Shown here: in pieces, positions 8,669-14,275 of the stretch
How positions within the stretch are numbered: the stretch's first letter is position 1
How the letters are laid out: the number at the start of each line of letters is the position of its first letter
IMG/VR virus record: IMGVR_UViG_3300020207_001855
Span: 1 to 20,533 of that record
DNA: 20,533 bases
DNA from: a virus
Direction: 5' to 3' (one strand)
Made by a program: the position numbers and the translations under genes
Notes under the pieces: model-generated
The model's database searches: none
What the model was told of the DNA's origin: nothing
What the model saw: the letters and a program-made list of their open reading frames with translations, nothing else

Positions 8669-9247
8669 TCACGCTCTCTTTAATAGATATTTTGAAAACC
8701 AAGCTTGTTCACGTTTTAGTTCTTTGTAATGTTGATTAAACAAGTATACAGGCGCATCAGTTTCGTGAGGCACCGTCGAATAAGACACGTAATTATCTTC
8801 CTTCATGTACATATTAAATGTAGTATTTTCATAGATGTATTGATCTATGCCTTTTCTATACCACATTAAACACCAGTCCTCTTCTTCATGAAACGTTTCC
8901 GTAACATGTGATGCATCTCCTTTCCAAGAGATAATAGAAGAATTTAGGGGAGTATGGAATGGTTCACGCCAATGTGCGTGACATACTGTAAATTCATCTC
9001 TCAAAAAGTGGTTGCAATCTCCTTTAATCACAACGTCCAAATCAAAGTAAATATTCTGTCCGTCTCTATATTTATCAAACATCTGAAACTTATTGAACAC
9101 ACCATATACATCGTCATATATGTCATCGGTAATGCAGACAAACTCATCATATTCGAGGCCAGAGTAATTGTCTATCATGTGTTTCAGATTATCTTCGTAC
9201 CACTTTTCATACTTCGTTCCAGTACGAACACATATCACTCTCATCAT
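8669..9247 (-). CDS. GT-A fold glycosyltransferase-like protein (GT8-like)
   Basis: A 192-residue protein beginning MMRVICVRTGTKYEKWYEDN. It has a Rossmann-like first strand, a mid-protein strand ending in the metal-binding DxD motif IYFDLDVVIKGD (Asp69-Leu-Asp71), and then AHWREPFHTPLNSSI, which aligns with WWRDTLHPDYTLNGG in the next protein. Family knowledge: DxD GT-A enzymes transfer a sugar from a nucleotide donor using a divalent metal. It is shorter than usual for GT8 (about 250-300 residues). The start overlaps the upstream gene stop as ATGA (9244-9247); a second ATG one codon later is also possible. It is a sister of the following gene and lies next to the sugar-type biosynthetic block. 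Confidence 0.75.
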   Translation of the reverse strand: MMRVICVRTGTKYEKWYEDNLKHMIDNYSGLEYDEFVCITDDIYDDVYGVFNKFQMFDKYRDGQNIYFDLDVVIKGDCNHFLRDEFTVCHAHWREPFHTPLNSSIISWKGDASHVTETFHEEEDWCLMWYRKGIDQYIYENTTFNMYMKEDNYVSYSTVPHETDAPVYLFNQHYKELKREQAWFSKYLLKRA

Positions 9248-9945
9248 TTAGTATATTGATCCCAATATTTCCATCTGTGCGGCAGGTTGTTTTCGTGAGT
9301 GAAATGAACAAGTTTGATATCTTCATGGAAGTCTCCAAACCAACAGTATTCGTTACCAGTAGCATGTGTATACTTTGCATTGAAATGTTTTTGCCACTGA
9401 GTATAAATTTGAGGTGAAAGTTCGTCATCACTCAACCATCTACACTGCCATGAATTAGGCATATAGATTAGTTTTAATTTTTCTTTAACTGCGTCCTCTA
9501 CGAAATACTGTTCTCCATTAACTGGACCACTAGTGATACCAGCTTGGATATACAAACTCTGCCAATGATCTACATCAGCCATAAACTTTTCGTAAATGTA
9601 ATTGCAGTCTTTTGGATAGTATTTGTAGAATCCACCATTCAGAGTATAATCAGGATGAAGTGTGTCTCTCCACCACGCTCTCATGGCTAAAAACTCACCA
9701 CGTTCTACTGGGTAATCAAAACACTCTTTATAATCGTTAATCAGGAGCAAATCTATGTCAATTACGCACACTGGTTCTTCGTCTGGGAGATTCATCACAG
9801 ACATTTTGTTCCATTGAAGTTTTACGGATTTGTCATATGGTTCACGAATCCAAATCAGATCGTAATCGTCGCCCAATTTAGATTCTAGGTAGTCTTCGTA
9901 TTCTTGGCCGTATTTCTCGCCAATCCTCACAACAAAAATTTTCAT
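9244..9945 (-). CDS. GT-A fold glycosyltransferase-like protein, paralogue of its neighbour
   Basis: A 233-residue protein. First strand MKIFVVRIGEKYGQEYEDYL is homologous to that of the downstream neighbour. The DxD motif is VCVIDIDLLLIND (Asp63-Ile-Asp65). Later motifs are WWRDTLHPDYTLNGGFYKY, SGPVNGEQYFVEDAV (acceptor-loop-like GEQ) and LVHFTH near the end, a His often used for metal binding in GT8-like enzymes. It is more complete than its paralogue. ATG at 9945 lies five bases after the acidic protein's stop, with no obvious ribosome-binding site, so translation is probably coupled. It is the first of the leftward biosynthetic genes after the virion-type genes. Donor and acceptor sugars are not known. 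Confidence 0.78.
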   Translation of the reverse strand: MKIFVVRIGEKYGQEYEDYLESKLGDDYDLIWIREPYDKSVKLQWNKMSVMNLPDEEPVCVIDIDLLLINDYKECFDYPVERGEFLAMRAWWRDTLHPDYTLNGGFYKYYPKDCNYIYEKFMADVDHWQSLYIQAGITSGPVNGEQYFVEDAVKEKLKLIYMPNSWQCRWLSDDELSPQIYTQWQKHFNAKYTHATGNEYCWFGDFHEDIKLVHFTHENNLPHRWKYWDQYTK

Positions 9946-9950
9946 AATGA

Positions 9951-10490
9951 TTATTCAGACGTTGTTTCAACCTCTGCCTCTGCTTCTTGAGCTTCACTTG
10001 CATCTTCTTCAACTTCAGACGTGTTGATAGACATAACAATATCAATAACTTCTTTGTATGTCTTTGCTTGTCTGATAGCTCTTTTTACAGACGTATCTGT
10101 ACACTCGACGACTGCTTGGTTGTCAAATGCTTCAATTTTAAATTTAAACAACTCTTCCGCCCCGATTTCGTCTTCGGGTCTATTAAGGAAGTTAAAGACT
10201 TTAGTAAATCCAAGTTCTGTTGTATCAATGATACCTTCACGTTCTGCAATCAACATACATTCTTTTTCAAATGCTTTACGTGCACGACGACGATATTCTC
10301 TTGTTGATTCTTCAATCTTATCTTCGTCCCAACCCTCTGCGACAAGGTCACGATAGTTTGAATCCTTTTCATCAACGTTTACGAAGAATCTACGGATCTT
10401 TTCATCCTTGCCTCTCCACTCTACATTGATAATAGTTTTTTCTTGATCAAAGTAAAAAACATCAATGATGTTATCACTAAATTCTGCCAT
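9951..10490 (-). CDS. acidic phage protein of unknown function
   Basis: A 179-residue protein starting MAEFSDNIIDVFYFDQEKTI. The N-terminal half looks like a beta-rich fold followed by a charged helix (EESTREYRRRARKAFEKECM); the middle holds another mixed region; and the last 20-25 residues are a Glu/Ala/Ser tail, likely disordered. There is no signal peptide or membrane segment. ATG at 10490 has a good AGGAG site about nine bases upstream. It directly follows the two paralogous virion-type genes, so a role in tail or fibre assembly, or as an assembly chaperone, is possible but is inference only. I do not recognise a named family, though the style resembles short conserved proteins in T4-like marine phages. 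Confidence 0.7.
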   Translation of the reverse strand: MAEFSDNIIDVFYFDQEKTIINVEWRGKDEKIRRFFVNVDEKDSNYRDLVAEGWDEDKIEESTREYRRRARKAFEKECMLIAEREGIIDTTELGFTKVFNFLNRPEDEIGAEELFKFKIEAFDNQAVVECTDTSVKRAIRQAKTYKEVIDIVMSINTSEVEEDASEAQEAEAEVETTSE

Positions 10491-10513
10491 TGTTATTCAC
10501 TCCTATTTTCAAA

Positions 10514-11506
10514 TTATACTCTGACAACATATAAACCATATGTATTAATTGTAATTGGAACACCATTTGGAAACTCTTGTGATCTATAATCATCTGCATT
10601 TACCAATCGTGTATTATATCCCGCCGCACTTGTTCCGTTTAATCTCGTATCTACTATTGCACTACCAACAAGGTTGGCGGCTCCGCCTGTTGCAGTTGAT
10701 CCTGTACTAGTATCAAATTCGTAAGTCAGTCTGTATCCATTTTCTGACTCGACTGCATAACGAATAAAACCAGATAAGAAATTGTCCCAAGTCGCATCTG
10801 GTGGGGTTCTCAGATCTGTAACACCGCCAGTAATGTCAATCGTTAGAGGAACAAGAGCACCCGCAGCTGCATCTCCATTATAGACATGTAAGTAATAACT
10901 ATTTATGTCCTCTGGCTGGTCTACAGACTCTGGAATTGATGCCGCACTATACAACGTCAAGTCTGCACGAGTATCAACATAAACTGGGTTTGCGTCTACA
11001 AGAGTTGCGCCTGCTACAGAGTTCGATGTACTTAAGAAATAAATACCACCCTTGTTAGTTGAAGTTGCTTCTGTATTACCAGCTGCAAGATATCCAACCG
11101 CTTCATTTACAAATGTATCAATCATATCTTGTTGAGTCATTGCACGGATTTCCCCTGCAGTTGAATCCCAGTAAACAGGATAACTAATCAACGCATCAAC
11201 TGGGTATTGTGCAGGACCATTTGTTTGAAAAGTTACGTTTTGATGTGTTGTTGTCACAACAGAAATGTCTGCAGTTAAAGCTTCTGATACAAACGCCGTT
11301 GTGGATGTTGATGCTACACCCGCTTGCATTCTCGTGTCATCTATTGCAGTTAGATTACCAGTTCCTGCCGTATAGGTTAGAATTGCTGATGGGTTCAGAG
11401 AATACTGGTATATCATACGTTGACACACAGATGTAATCTGTGCTGCAGTCATTGCTCTCACATCTCCGTTAACTGTATCCCAATATAGTGGCGCTCTTAC
11501 TGCCAT
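10514..11506 (-). CDS. probable virion (tail/fibre-associated) protein, copy 2 of a tandem pair
   Basis: A 330-residue, Thr/Ser/Ala-rich, low-Lys protein paralogous to the gene just upstream. Both begin MAVR(A/S)PLYW and share modules that restart with PLYW or PVYW: near residue 6 (followed by VRAMTAAQITSV), near 112 (PVYWDSTAGEIRAMTQQDMID), near 174 (NPVYVDTRADLTLYSAASIPE) and near 220. Each is followed by beta-type sequence, and two modules end with a DTR motif (DDTRMQAG, VDTRLNG). Both end with a QEFPNG segment and a strand of the Y-x-L-x-V type. Tandem beta modules, composition and position before a tail-type gene fit a structural protein; no catalytic motif is visible. The ATG is three bases after the paralogue's stop. 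Exact virion position unknown. Confidence 0.75.
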   Translation of the reverse strand: MAVRAPLYWDTVNGDVRAMTAAQITSVCQRMIYQYSLNPSAILTYTAGTGNLTAIDDTRMQAGVASTSTTAFVSEALTADISVVTTTHQNVTFQTNGPAQYPVDALISYPVYWDSTAGEIRAMTQQDMIDTFVNEAVGYLAAGNTEATSTNKGGIYFLSTSNSVAGATLVDANPVYVDTRADLTLYSAASIPESVDQPEDINSYYLHVYNGDAAAGALVPLTIDITGGVTDLRTPPDATWDNFLSGFIRYAVESENGYRLTYEFDTSTGSTATGGAANLVGSAIVDTRLNGTSAAGYNTRLVNADDYRSQEFPNGVPITINTYGLYVVRV

Positions 11507-11509
11507 GAC

Positions 11510-12493
11510 TTAAGTTCTTTCTACGGTTAGATAATATGTTGTCTGAACAGCTTCAATACCGTTCGGAAATTCTTGGGTGAAATACGCATCAATACCCGCA
11601 AATCTTTCTTCTTTACCAGATGCAGAAGATCCAGTCAATCTGGTGTCGATCATCGTACCACGTCTATTAGTTGCAGTAGAGGATGTAGATATTGCGTATG
11701 TTATTTTATTACCAGACTGCAAAGACTCATGTCTTATTGCAGGAGTTAAAAGTTGATCGATTTGGTTATCACTGAATTCTCTTAGTTGTGGGTTTGTTGC
11801 TGATGTAAGATACAGAGGTCTTTCTAACATCGCAGGCGCAGATGATGCGCCTATGTACTTGTAAAGATAGTACAACTCAACATCTTTTGGTTGGTCTTTT
11901 GTTTCTGGAATACCAGCTGCAGTATACTTTGTTATATCTGCAATAGTGTTTGTAAAAACTGGAAAAGAACTAACCAGTTCTAAGTGTGCAGGGATTTCCG
12001 CTGGAAGAGGATTGAACTCTAAGTTACTGTGGATTTCATATGTCCCACCCTTTGAAGAATTACTAGATGAATTCTTTGTCATATTTACAATTGCGGGTGA
12101 TATAAACGTATCGATAAAGTCTTGTTGAGTCATCGATACAATATTACCATCTGTGTCCAAGTAAACTGGAAACGCAATATTGTTGGTGTCTGTAGGATAA
12201 CTTGTTCCAGATGCATTATTCTGACTAATATTATCCCATGTTTCCGTAACTAGTGAGATGTCTGGGGTTTCTGCTGCAGTACCAAATCTATCAACCCTAC
12301 TATACATATCACCCGCTTGAAATCTAGTATCGATCATCTCTGACAAATTGCCATTCGATGCAACACGTGTTAAAGTTACTGCAGGATTTTGCGCATACAA
12401 ATAGATGGCACGATCAGAGATCGTACCAACCTGAGTGCTGTTCATCGGTCTAAAACCGTCACCAGTCCAGTATAGAGGGGATCTTACTGCCAT
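11510..12493 (-). CDS. probable virion (tail/fibre-associated) protein, copy 1 of a tandem pair
   Basis: A 327-residue protein with the same plan as its downstream paralogue: PLYW at residue 6, PVYLDTDGNIVSMTQQDFID in the second module, FPVFTNTIADITKYTAAGIPE in the third, and RPLYLTSATNPQLREFSDNQ in the fourth, with IDTRFQAGD and IDTRLTGS at module ends and QEFPNG near the C-terminus. The best conserved stretch with its sister is MTQQD(F/M)IDTF. It has no signal peptide and no membrane segment. The ATG at 12493 has AAAGGAA about nine bases upstream. It lies 20 bases after a 61-aa tail-type protein, in what looks like a three- or four-gene virion operon. Virion role is inferred from composition, repeats and context. 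Confidence 0.75.
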   Translation of the reverse strand: MAVRSPLYWTGDGFRPMNSTQVGTISDRAIYLYAQNPAVTLTRVASNGNLSEMIDTRFQAGDMYSRVDRFGTAAETPDISLVTETWDNISQNNASGTSYPTDTNNIAFPVYLDTDGNIVSMTQQDFIDTFISPAIVNMTKNSSSNSSKGGTYEIHSNLEFNPLPAEIPAHLELVSSFPVFTNTIADITKYTAAGIPETKDQPKDVELYYLYKYIGASSAPAMLERPLYLTSATNPQLREFSDNQIDQLLTPAIRHESLQSGNKITYAISTSSTATNRRGTMIDTRLTGSSASGKEERFAGIDAYFTQEFPNGIEAVQTTYYLTVERT

Positions 12494-12513
12494 GAGGACT
12501 TATTCCTTTATCT

Positions 12514-12699
12514 TTAAGCTACAGGAGGTCCATAAACAGTCTTTAAAACAGTCCCATTAGAATCGTATATGATAATTTTGTTGTCTGCTTCTCTAATAGC
12601 GTCTTCAATTGTCTCAACTGTTACCGCATCCGTTGCCTCGATATTTTCGAGTTCTTTGGAGTTATCAATAACAGTTACTGTTCCAACTTTGAAAGCCAT
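12514..12699 (-). CDS. small phage tail-type protein
   Basis: A 61-residue protein starting MAFKVGTVTVIDNSKELENI. This type of N-terminal strand (xxVGTxTVIDNSRxLxNI) recurs in many phage tail-fibre and structural proteins. The rest is a helix of mixed charge and a final strand (IIIYDSNGTVLKTVYG) ending in GPPVA. ATG at 12699 has an AAGGA site eight bases upstream. It is the first gene after the NATAAATA motif at 12745-12752 and heads the minus-strand virion operon. The family resemblance is from memory of the motif; the virion role is inferred. Confidence 0.75.
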   Translation of the reverse strand: MAFKVGTVTVIDNSKELENIEATDAVTVETIEDAIREADNKIIIYDSNGTVLKTVYGPPVA

Positions 12700-12744
12700 G
12701 ATGTTCGTCCTTACAGATTTGTTTGTTTTATATGGGTTTCAAAA

Positions 12745-12752
12745 TATTTATG
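12745..12752 (-). promoter_or_regulatory. putative T4-type late promoter (CATAAATA)
   Basis: CATAAATA reads on the minus strand 46 bases ahead of the 61-aa virion-type gene and just past the tmRNA terminator. T4 late promoters have TATAAATA, and T4-like marine phages use a relaxed NATAAATA. Position fits; an eight-base AT-rich motif can occur by chance. Confidence 0.5.
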
Positions 12753-12754
12753 CC

Positions 12755-12793
12755 AAAAGTAAAATGTCACTTTTCTGTTGCTAGGTAAGTGAC
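12755..12793 (-). terminator. rho-independent terminator of the tmRNA gene
   Basis: On the minus strand, GTCACTT (12793-12787) pairs perfectly with AAGTGAC (12772-12766) across a 14-base loop and is followed by ATTTTACTTTT. It lies just after the tmRNA coding piece and before the late promoter motif. The loop is large and the upstream GGTGACC of the tmRNA could compete for the same strand. Confidence 0.6.
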
Positions 12794-12806
12794 CAACCCC
12801 CTGTGG

Positions 12807-12851
12807 TTACGCTGCTAGAGCGAACTCAGATGGTGCAAAGTTATCGTTTGC
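12807..12851 (-). other. tmRNA tag-peptide reading frame
   Basis: Fourteen codons and a TAA stop encode ANDNFAPSEFALAA, from resume codon GCA at 12851. The ANDN start is typical of alphaproteobacterial tags, and the hydrophobic ALAA end is the usual signal for ClpXP-type proteases. At 14 residues it is slightly longer than the common alphaproteobacterial tags, by a SEF-type insert. Confidence 0.92.
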
Positions 12852-12921
12852 AGTTAGTTTGTTTGACCGAATAACGTAGGTCACCACGGTAATCTCCACT
12901 CAACTAGCCCGCCTGTCGATC

Positions 12922-13065
12922 CTATTTCAGCCCCTTCATAAACACACGAATAAGTAATGGTCCAAACCTATAACTTTTATAAGGATTTCCATTATTTAAT
13001 CTAAATTCACCCCATTGAAAAGGTACTCCTCTAAACCAACTAATCCAGTGCCAATCCCAATTCAT
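12922..13065 (-). CDS. 47-aa ORF inside the tmRNA intervening segment
   Basis: A 48-codon frame starts with ATG at 13065 and has GAGG five bases upstream. It encodes a Trp/Phe/Arg-rich protein starting MNWDWHWISWFRGVPF and ending FGPLLIRVFMKGLK. It spans nearly the whole 149-base intervening segment and stops with TAG at 12924-12922, which is part of the conserved tmRNA 5' sequence GGGGCTGAAATAG. It is too short for the usual ORF cut-offs. A three-codon frame (ATG AGG ATA TAA, 13076-13065) overlaps its start as TAATG. Ribosome-binding site, uninterrupted frame and non-random, strongly aromatic composition support a real protein; no family is recognised. Alternatively the open frame is chance in a spacer. 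Confidence 0.6.
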   Translation of the reverse strand: MNWDWHWISWFRGVPFQWGEFRLNNGNPYKSYRFGPLLIRVFMKGLK

Positions 13066-13152
13066 TATATCCTCATGTGTTTATGGTGGAGCTGTGGGGT
13101 ACTGCCCCCCAGTCCAGTTCGTGTTCGCTTTGTTTCATCGATTACAATTTAC

Positions 13153-13181
13153 ATTATATGACATTTTTACTAATATGTCAA
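13153..13181 (-). promoter_or_regulatory. perfect-consensus sigma70 promoter for the tmRNA
   Basis: Minus strand: TTGACA (13181-13176), 17-base spacer, TATAAT (13158-13153), a 12 of 12 match. The expected start near 13146 is a few bases before the acceptor piece. This implies strong transcription by host RNA polymerase. Confidence 0.9.
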
Positions 13182-13194
13182 TACCCAATAGACC

Positions 13195-13206
13195 TATTTA
13201 TAAATA
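13195..13206. promoter_or_regulatory. palindromic TATTTATAAATA, putative bidirectional late promoter
   Basis: This 12-base perfect palindrome contains TATAAATA on both strands, the T4 late promoter sequence. On the plus strand it lies about 50 bases before the EF-hand/two-TM gene; on the minus strand it lies upstream of the tmRNA. A weaker plus-strand sigma70 reading also exists (ATGTCA at 13175, 18 bases, TATAAA at 13199). Confidence 0.5.
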
Positions 13207-13256
13207 AACTCAGTGATTTCTTCGGCATGTGATTTTTAATTATCAAGGAGATTTAT

Positions 13257-13583
13257 ATGTCTGAAGAAGATGTAAAAAATGCAGGTTATCACCCTGCAGA
13301 CGTAAACGGTGATGGTCAAGTAGACGACGAAGAAAAGGCCATGTACTTAGAATTTAAACGTAAAGCTCTTGAAGACCAAGATGCGCAACGAGATGCTATG
13401 CGTAATATGACTTGGTTCGCATTATTTGGGATGTTGTTGTATCCATTCGCAATTGTCCTAACATCATATCTAGGATTAGATCAAGCTGCAGACATTGTTG
13501 GTGATATCGCACCAACTTACTTTGTTGCAATTTCTGCATTGGTTGCCGCCTTCTTTGGTGCTGACGCAATTCGCAAGAAATAA
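13257..13583 (+). CDS. EF-hand plus two-TM small membrane protein (holin-like?)
   Basis: A 108-residue protein. Residues 15-26, DVNGDGQVDDEE, match a calcium-binding EF-hand loop (Asp/Asn/Asp/Gln/Glu ligand pattern), followed by a charged helix (EFKRKALEDQDAQRDAMRN). Two hydrophobic segments follow, about 52-72 and 86-104, and the chain ends in RKK. Small proteins with two membrane segments and a basic tail often act as holins, and the SleB-type hydrolase gene is about 860 bases away; but no holin family is recognised and the EF-hand is not typical. ATG has AAGGAG six bases upstream. It is a single plus-strand gene between minus-strand RNA units and is followed by a strong hairpin. Confidence 0.78.
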   Translation: MSEEDVKNAGYHPADVNGDGQVDDEEKAMYLEFKRKALEDQDAQRDAMRNMTWFALFGMLLYPFAIVLTSYLGLDQAADIVGDIAPTYFVAISALVAAFFGADAIRKK

Positions 13584-13584
13584 A

Positions 13585-13606
13585 AAAGGGGACACAAGTC
13601 CCCTTT
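13585..13606. terminator. strong bidirectional hairpin terminator
   Basis: AAAGGGGAC (13585-13593) and GTCCCCTTT (13598-13606) form nine perfect pairs around the loop ACAA. On the minus strand it runs into six Ts, a textbook terminator for the tRNA/63-aa transcript; on the plus strand it follows the EF-hand gene stop by two bases and ends in TTT. It lies between two convergent units. Confidence 0.88.
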
Positions 13607-13629
13607 CTCACTCTTTAACAATTCACCAC

Positions 13630-13821
13630 TTAATACAAAGAGTCTAATCTTGGTTCTTCTTTTCCAACGAGTAGACAAACTGCATCTTCATTAGATATAA
13701 ATTCTTTTTCCAAATCATCTAAAGCATTCCTACACAACCATTCGGTTTTGTATTCCCCATATCGTGTAAACTTGGGTTCTTCTTGTCCCATTACCATACT
13801 TATTACAAATAGAGTCCACAT
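13630..13821 (-). CDS. small secreted or membrane-anchored protein of unknown function
   Basis: A 63-residue protein starting MWTLFVISMVMGQEEPKF. I chose ATG 13821 because GGGGGGAG lies six bases upstream; a longer frame to 13875 would run through the tRNA-Thr gene. The first 12 residues are hydrophobic, like a short signal or anchor, and then the chain is polar with two cysteines (Cys30, Cys49) that could form a disulfide outside the cytoplasm. It follows tRNA-Thr by 20 bases and should be on the same transcript, ending at the 13585-13606 terminator. No family recognised; an envelope role during infection is only a guess. Confidence 0.65.
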   Translation of the reverse strand: MWTLFVISMVMGQEEPKFTRYGEYKTEWLCRNALDDLEKEFISNEDAVCLLVGKEEPRLDSLY

Positions 13822-13840
13822 AAATGACTCCCCCCTGTTA

Positions 13841-13916
13841 TGGTGCTGGTTGAGAGACTTGAACTCCCGGCCCACTGATTACAAATCAGTTGCTCTACCA
13901 TCTGAGCTAAACCAGC
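13841..13916 (-). tRNA. tRNA-Thr (anticodon TGT), CCA encoded
   Basis: A complete cloverleaf: acceptor GCTGGTT/AACCAGC, D stem GCTC/GAGC, anticodon stem ACTGA/TCAGT with loop TTTGTAA, T stem GGGAG/CTCTC with loop TTCAAGT, discriminator A and an encoded CCA. It reads ACA codons, which suit an AT-rich phage. Confidence 0.95.
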
Positions 13917-14173
13917 AAAATAAAATTGTGGGCAGGGTTAGGATCCTGCAACGTACCACTGACAAACTTCCTGTCTAAACTGGGCGTGTACCTACCTGCA
14001 TCCGCTAAGACGATCCGCTAAGATCCTTCGGTATTGCCTTATCCCCATTTGCAAGGGATTATTCAGCCACCACGATCCCACTCCGTCGAGTGAAAACTGA
14101 ATTTTGGCAGGTCTCTCCCTGCGGTCACCGTTAGCTCTACGGTCCAGCCTAGAGTTGAGCTCTAGATCCCATT
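13917..14173 (-). ncRNA. unidentified structured RNA segment between two tRNAs
   Basis: These 257 bases hold no credible gene or tRNA but are dense in hairpins: 14149-14165 (CTAGAG/CTCTAG, six pairs), 14127-14143 (ACCGT/ACGGT, loop of seven), 14107-14122 (GCAGG/CCTGC), an outer stem 14062-14066 with 14097-14101 enclosing 14079-14092 (CACTC/GAGTG), 14041-14059 (ATCCC/GGGAT), 13961-13975 (GACA/TGTC) inside GTAC/GTAC, and 13932-13949 (GCAGG/CCTGC). It must be transcribed with the tRNAs. I saw no RNase P, SRP, group I intron or hammerhead core. It could be a new phage RNA, a tRNA processing spacer, or decayed tRNA genes. Confidence 0.5.
14000..14023. repeat. tandem copies of the tRNA-Gly 5' end sequence
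   Basis: ATCCGCTAAGA occurs at 14000-14010 and 14013-14023, and its first nine bases recur at 14244-14252 across the 5' end of tRNA-Gly. On the minus strand the copies read TCTTAGCGGAT; the 14000 copy continues as GCAGGTAGG, similar to the tRNA's GTAGCTCAG. They look like remnants of tRNA-Gly duplication. Confidence 0.6.
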
Positions 14174-14249
14174 TGGAGCGGACGGTGAGTCTCGAACTCA
14201 CGACATTCAGATTGGAAATCTGACGCTCTACCAACTGAGCTACATCCGC
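14174..14249 (-). tRNA. tRNA-Gly (anticodon TCC), CCA encoded
   Basis: A complete cloverleaf: acceptor GCGGATG/CGTCCGC (one T-G pair), D stem GCTC/GAGC, anticodon stem TCAGA/TCTGA with loop TTTCCAA, T stem GTGAG/CTCAC with loop TTCGAGA, discriminator T and an encoded CCA. It reads GGA and related glycine codons. It is the first tRNA on the transcript from the 14381-14409 promoter. Confidence 0.95.
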
Positions 14250-14275
14250 TAATCTTGGCCCGACCTTATTTTCTA

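Larger units (their letters stand above)
12794..13146 (-). ncRNA. ssrA: circularly permuted two-piece tmRNA (transfer-messenger RNA)
   Basis: Trans-translation RNA that rescues stalled ribosomes. Read on the minus strand, the acceptor piece comes first (about 13146-13084): it has a T-arm-like TGGGG/CCCCA stem with loop GGCAGTA, then CAGCTCC, A and an encoded CCA ending at 13084. A 149-base intervening segment follows, and then the coding piece begins at 12934 with GGGGCTGAAATAGGATCGAC, the conserved tmRNA 5' end. GGGGCTG pairs with CAGCTCC over seven base pairs, including the G-U third pair used by alanyl-tRNA synthetase. CTAGTT near 12911 can pair with AACTGG of the acceptor piece as helix P2. 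The tag frame lies at 12851-12807. This permuted order is known from alphaproteobacteria, some betaproteobacteria and some cyanobacteria. Exact processed ends are not visible. Confidence 0.93.

Noticed and set aside
12569-12784. 71-codon plus-strand open frame opposite the 61-aa virion gene
   Set aside because: Shadow of the minus-strand gene, with no ribosome-binding site; it runs into the tmRNA terminator.
13822-13875. Upstream extension of the 63-aa protein
   Set aside because: It would be encoded by the 3' half of tRNA-Thr; the ATG at 13821 has a strong ribosome-binding site.
13748-13978. 76-codon plus-strand open frame across tRNA-Thr
   Set aside because: It is antisense tRNA translation (WLRDLNSRPTDYKSVALPSE type), with no ribosome-binding site.
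13917-14173. Third tRNA, group I intron or hammerhead ribozyme between the two tRNAs
   Set aside because: I tried to fold cloverleaves on both strands and found no matching acceptor stem, no usable anticodon loop with T33, no group I core, and CTGAATA instead of CTGANGA.
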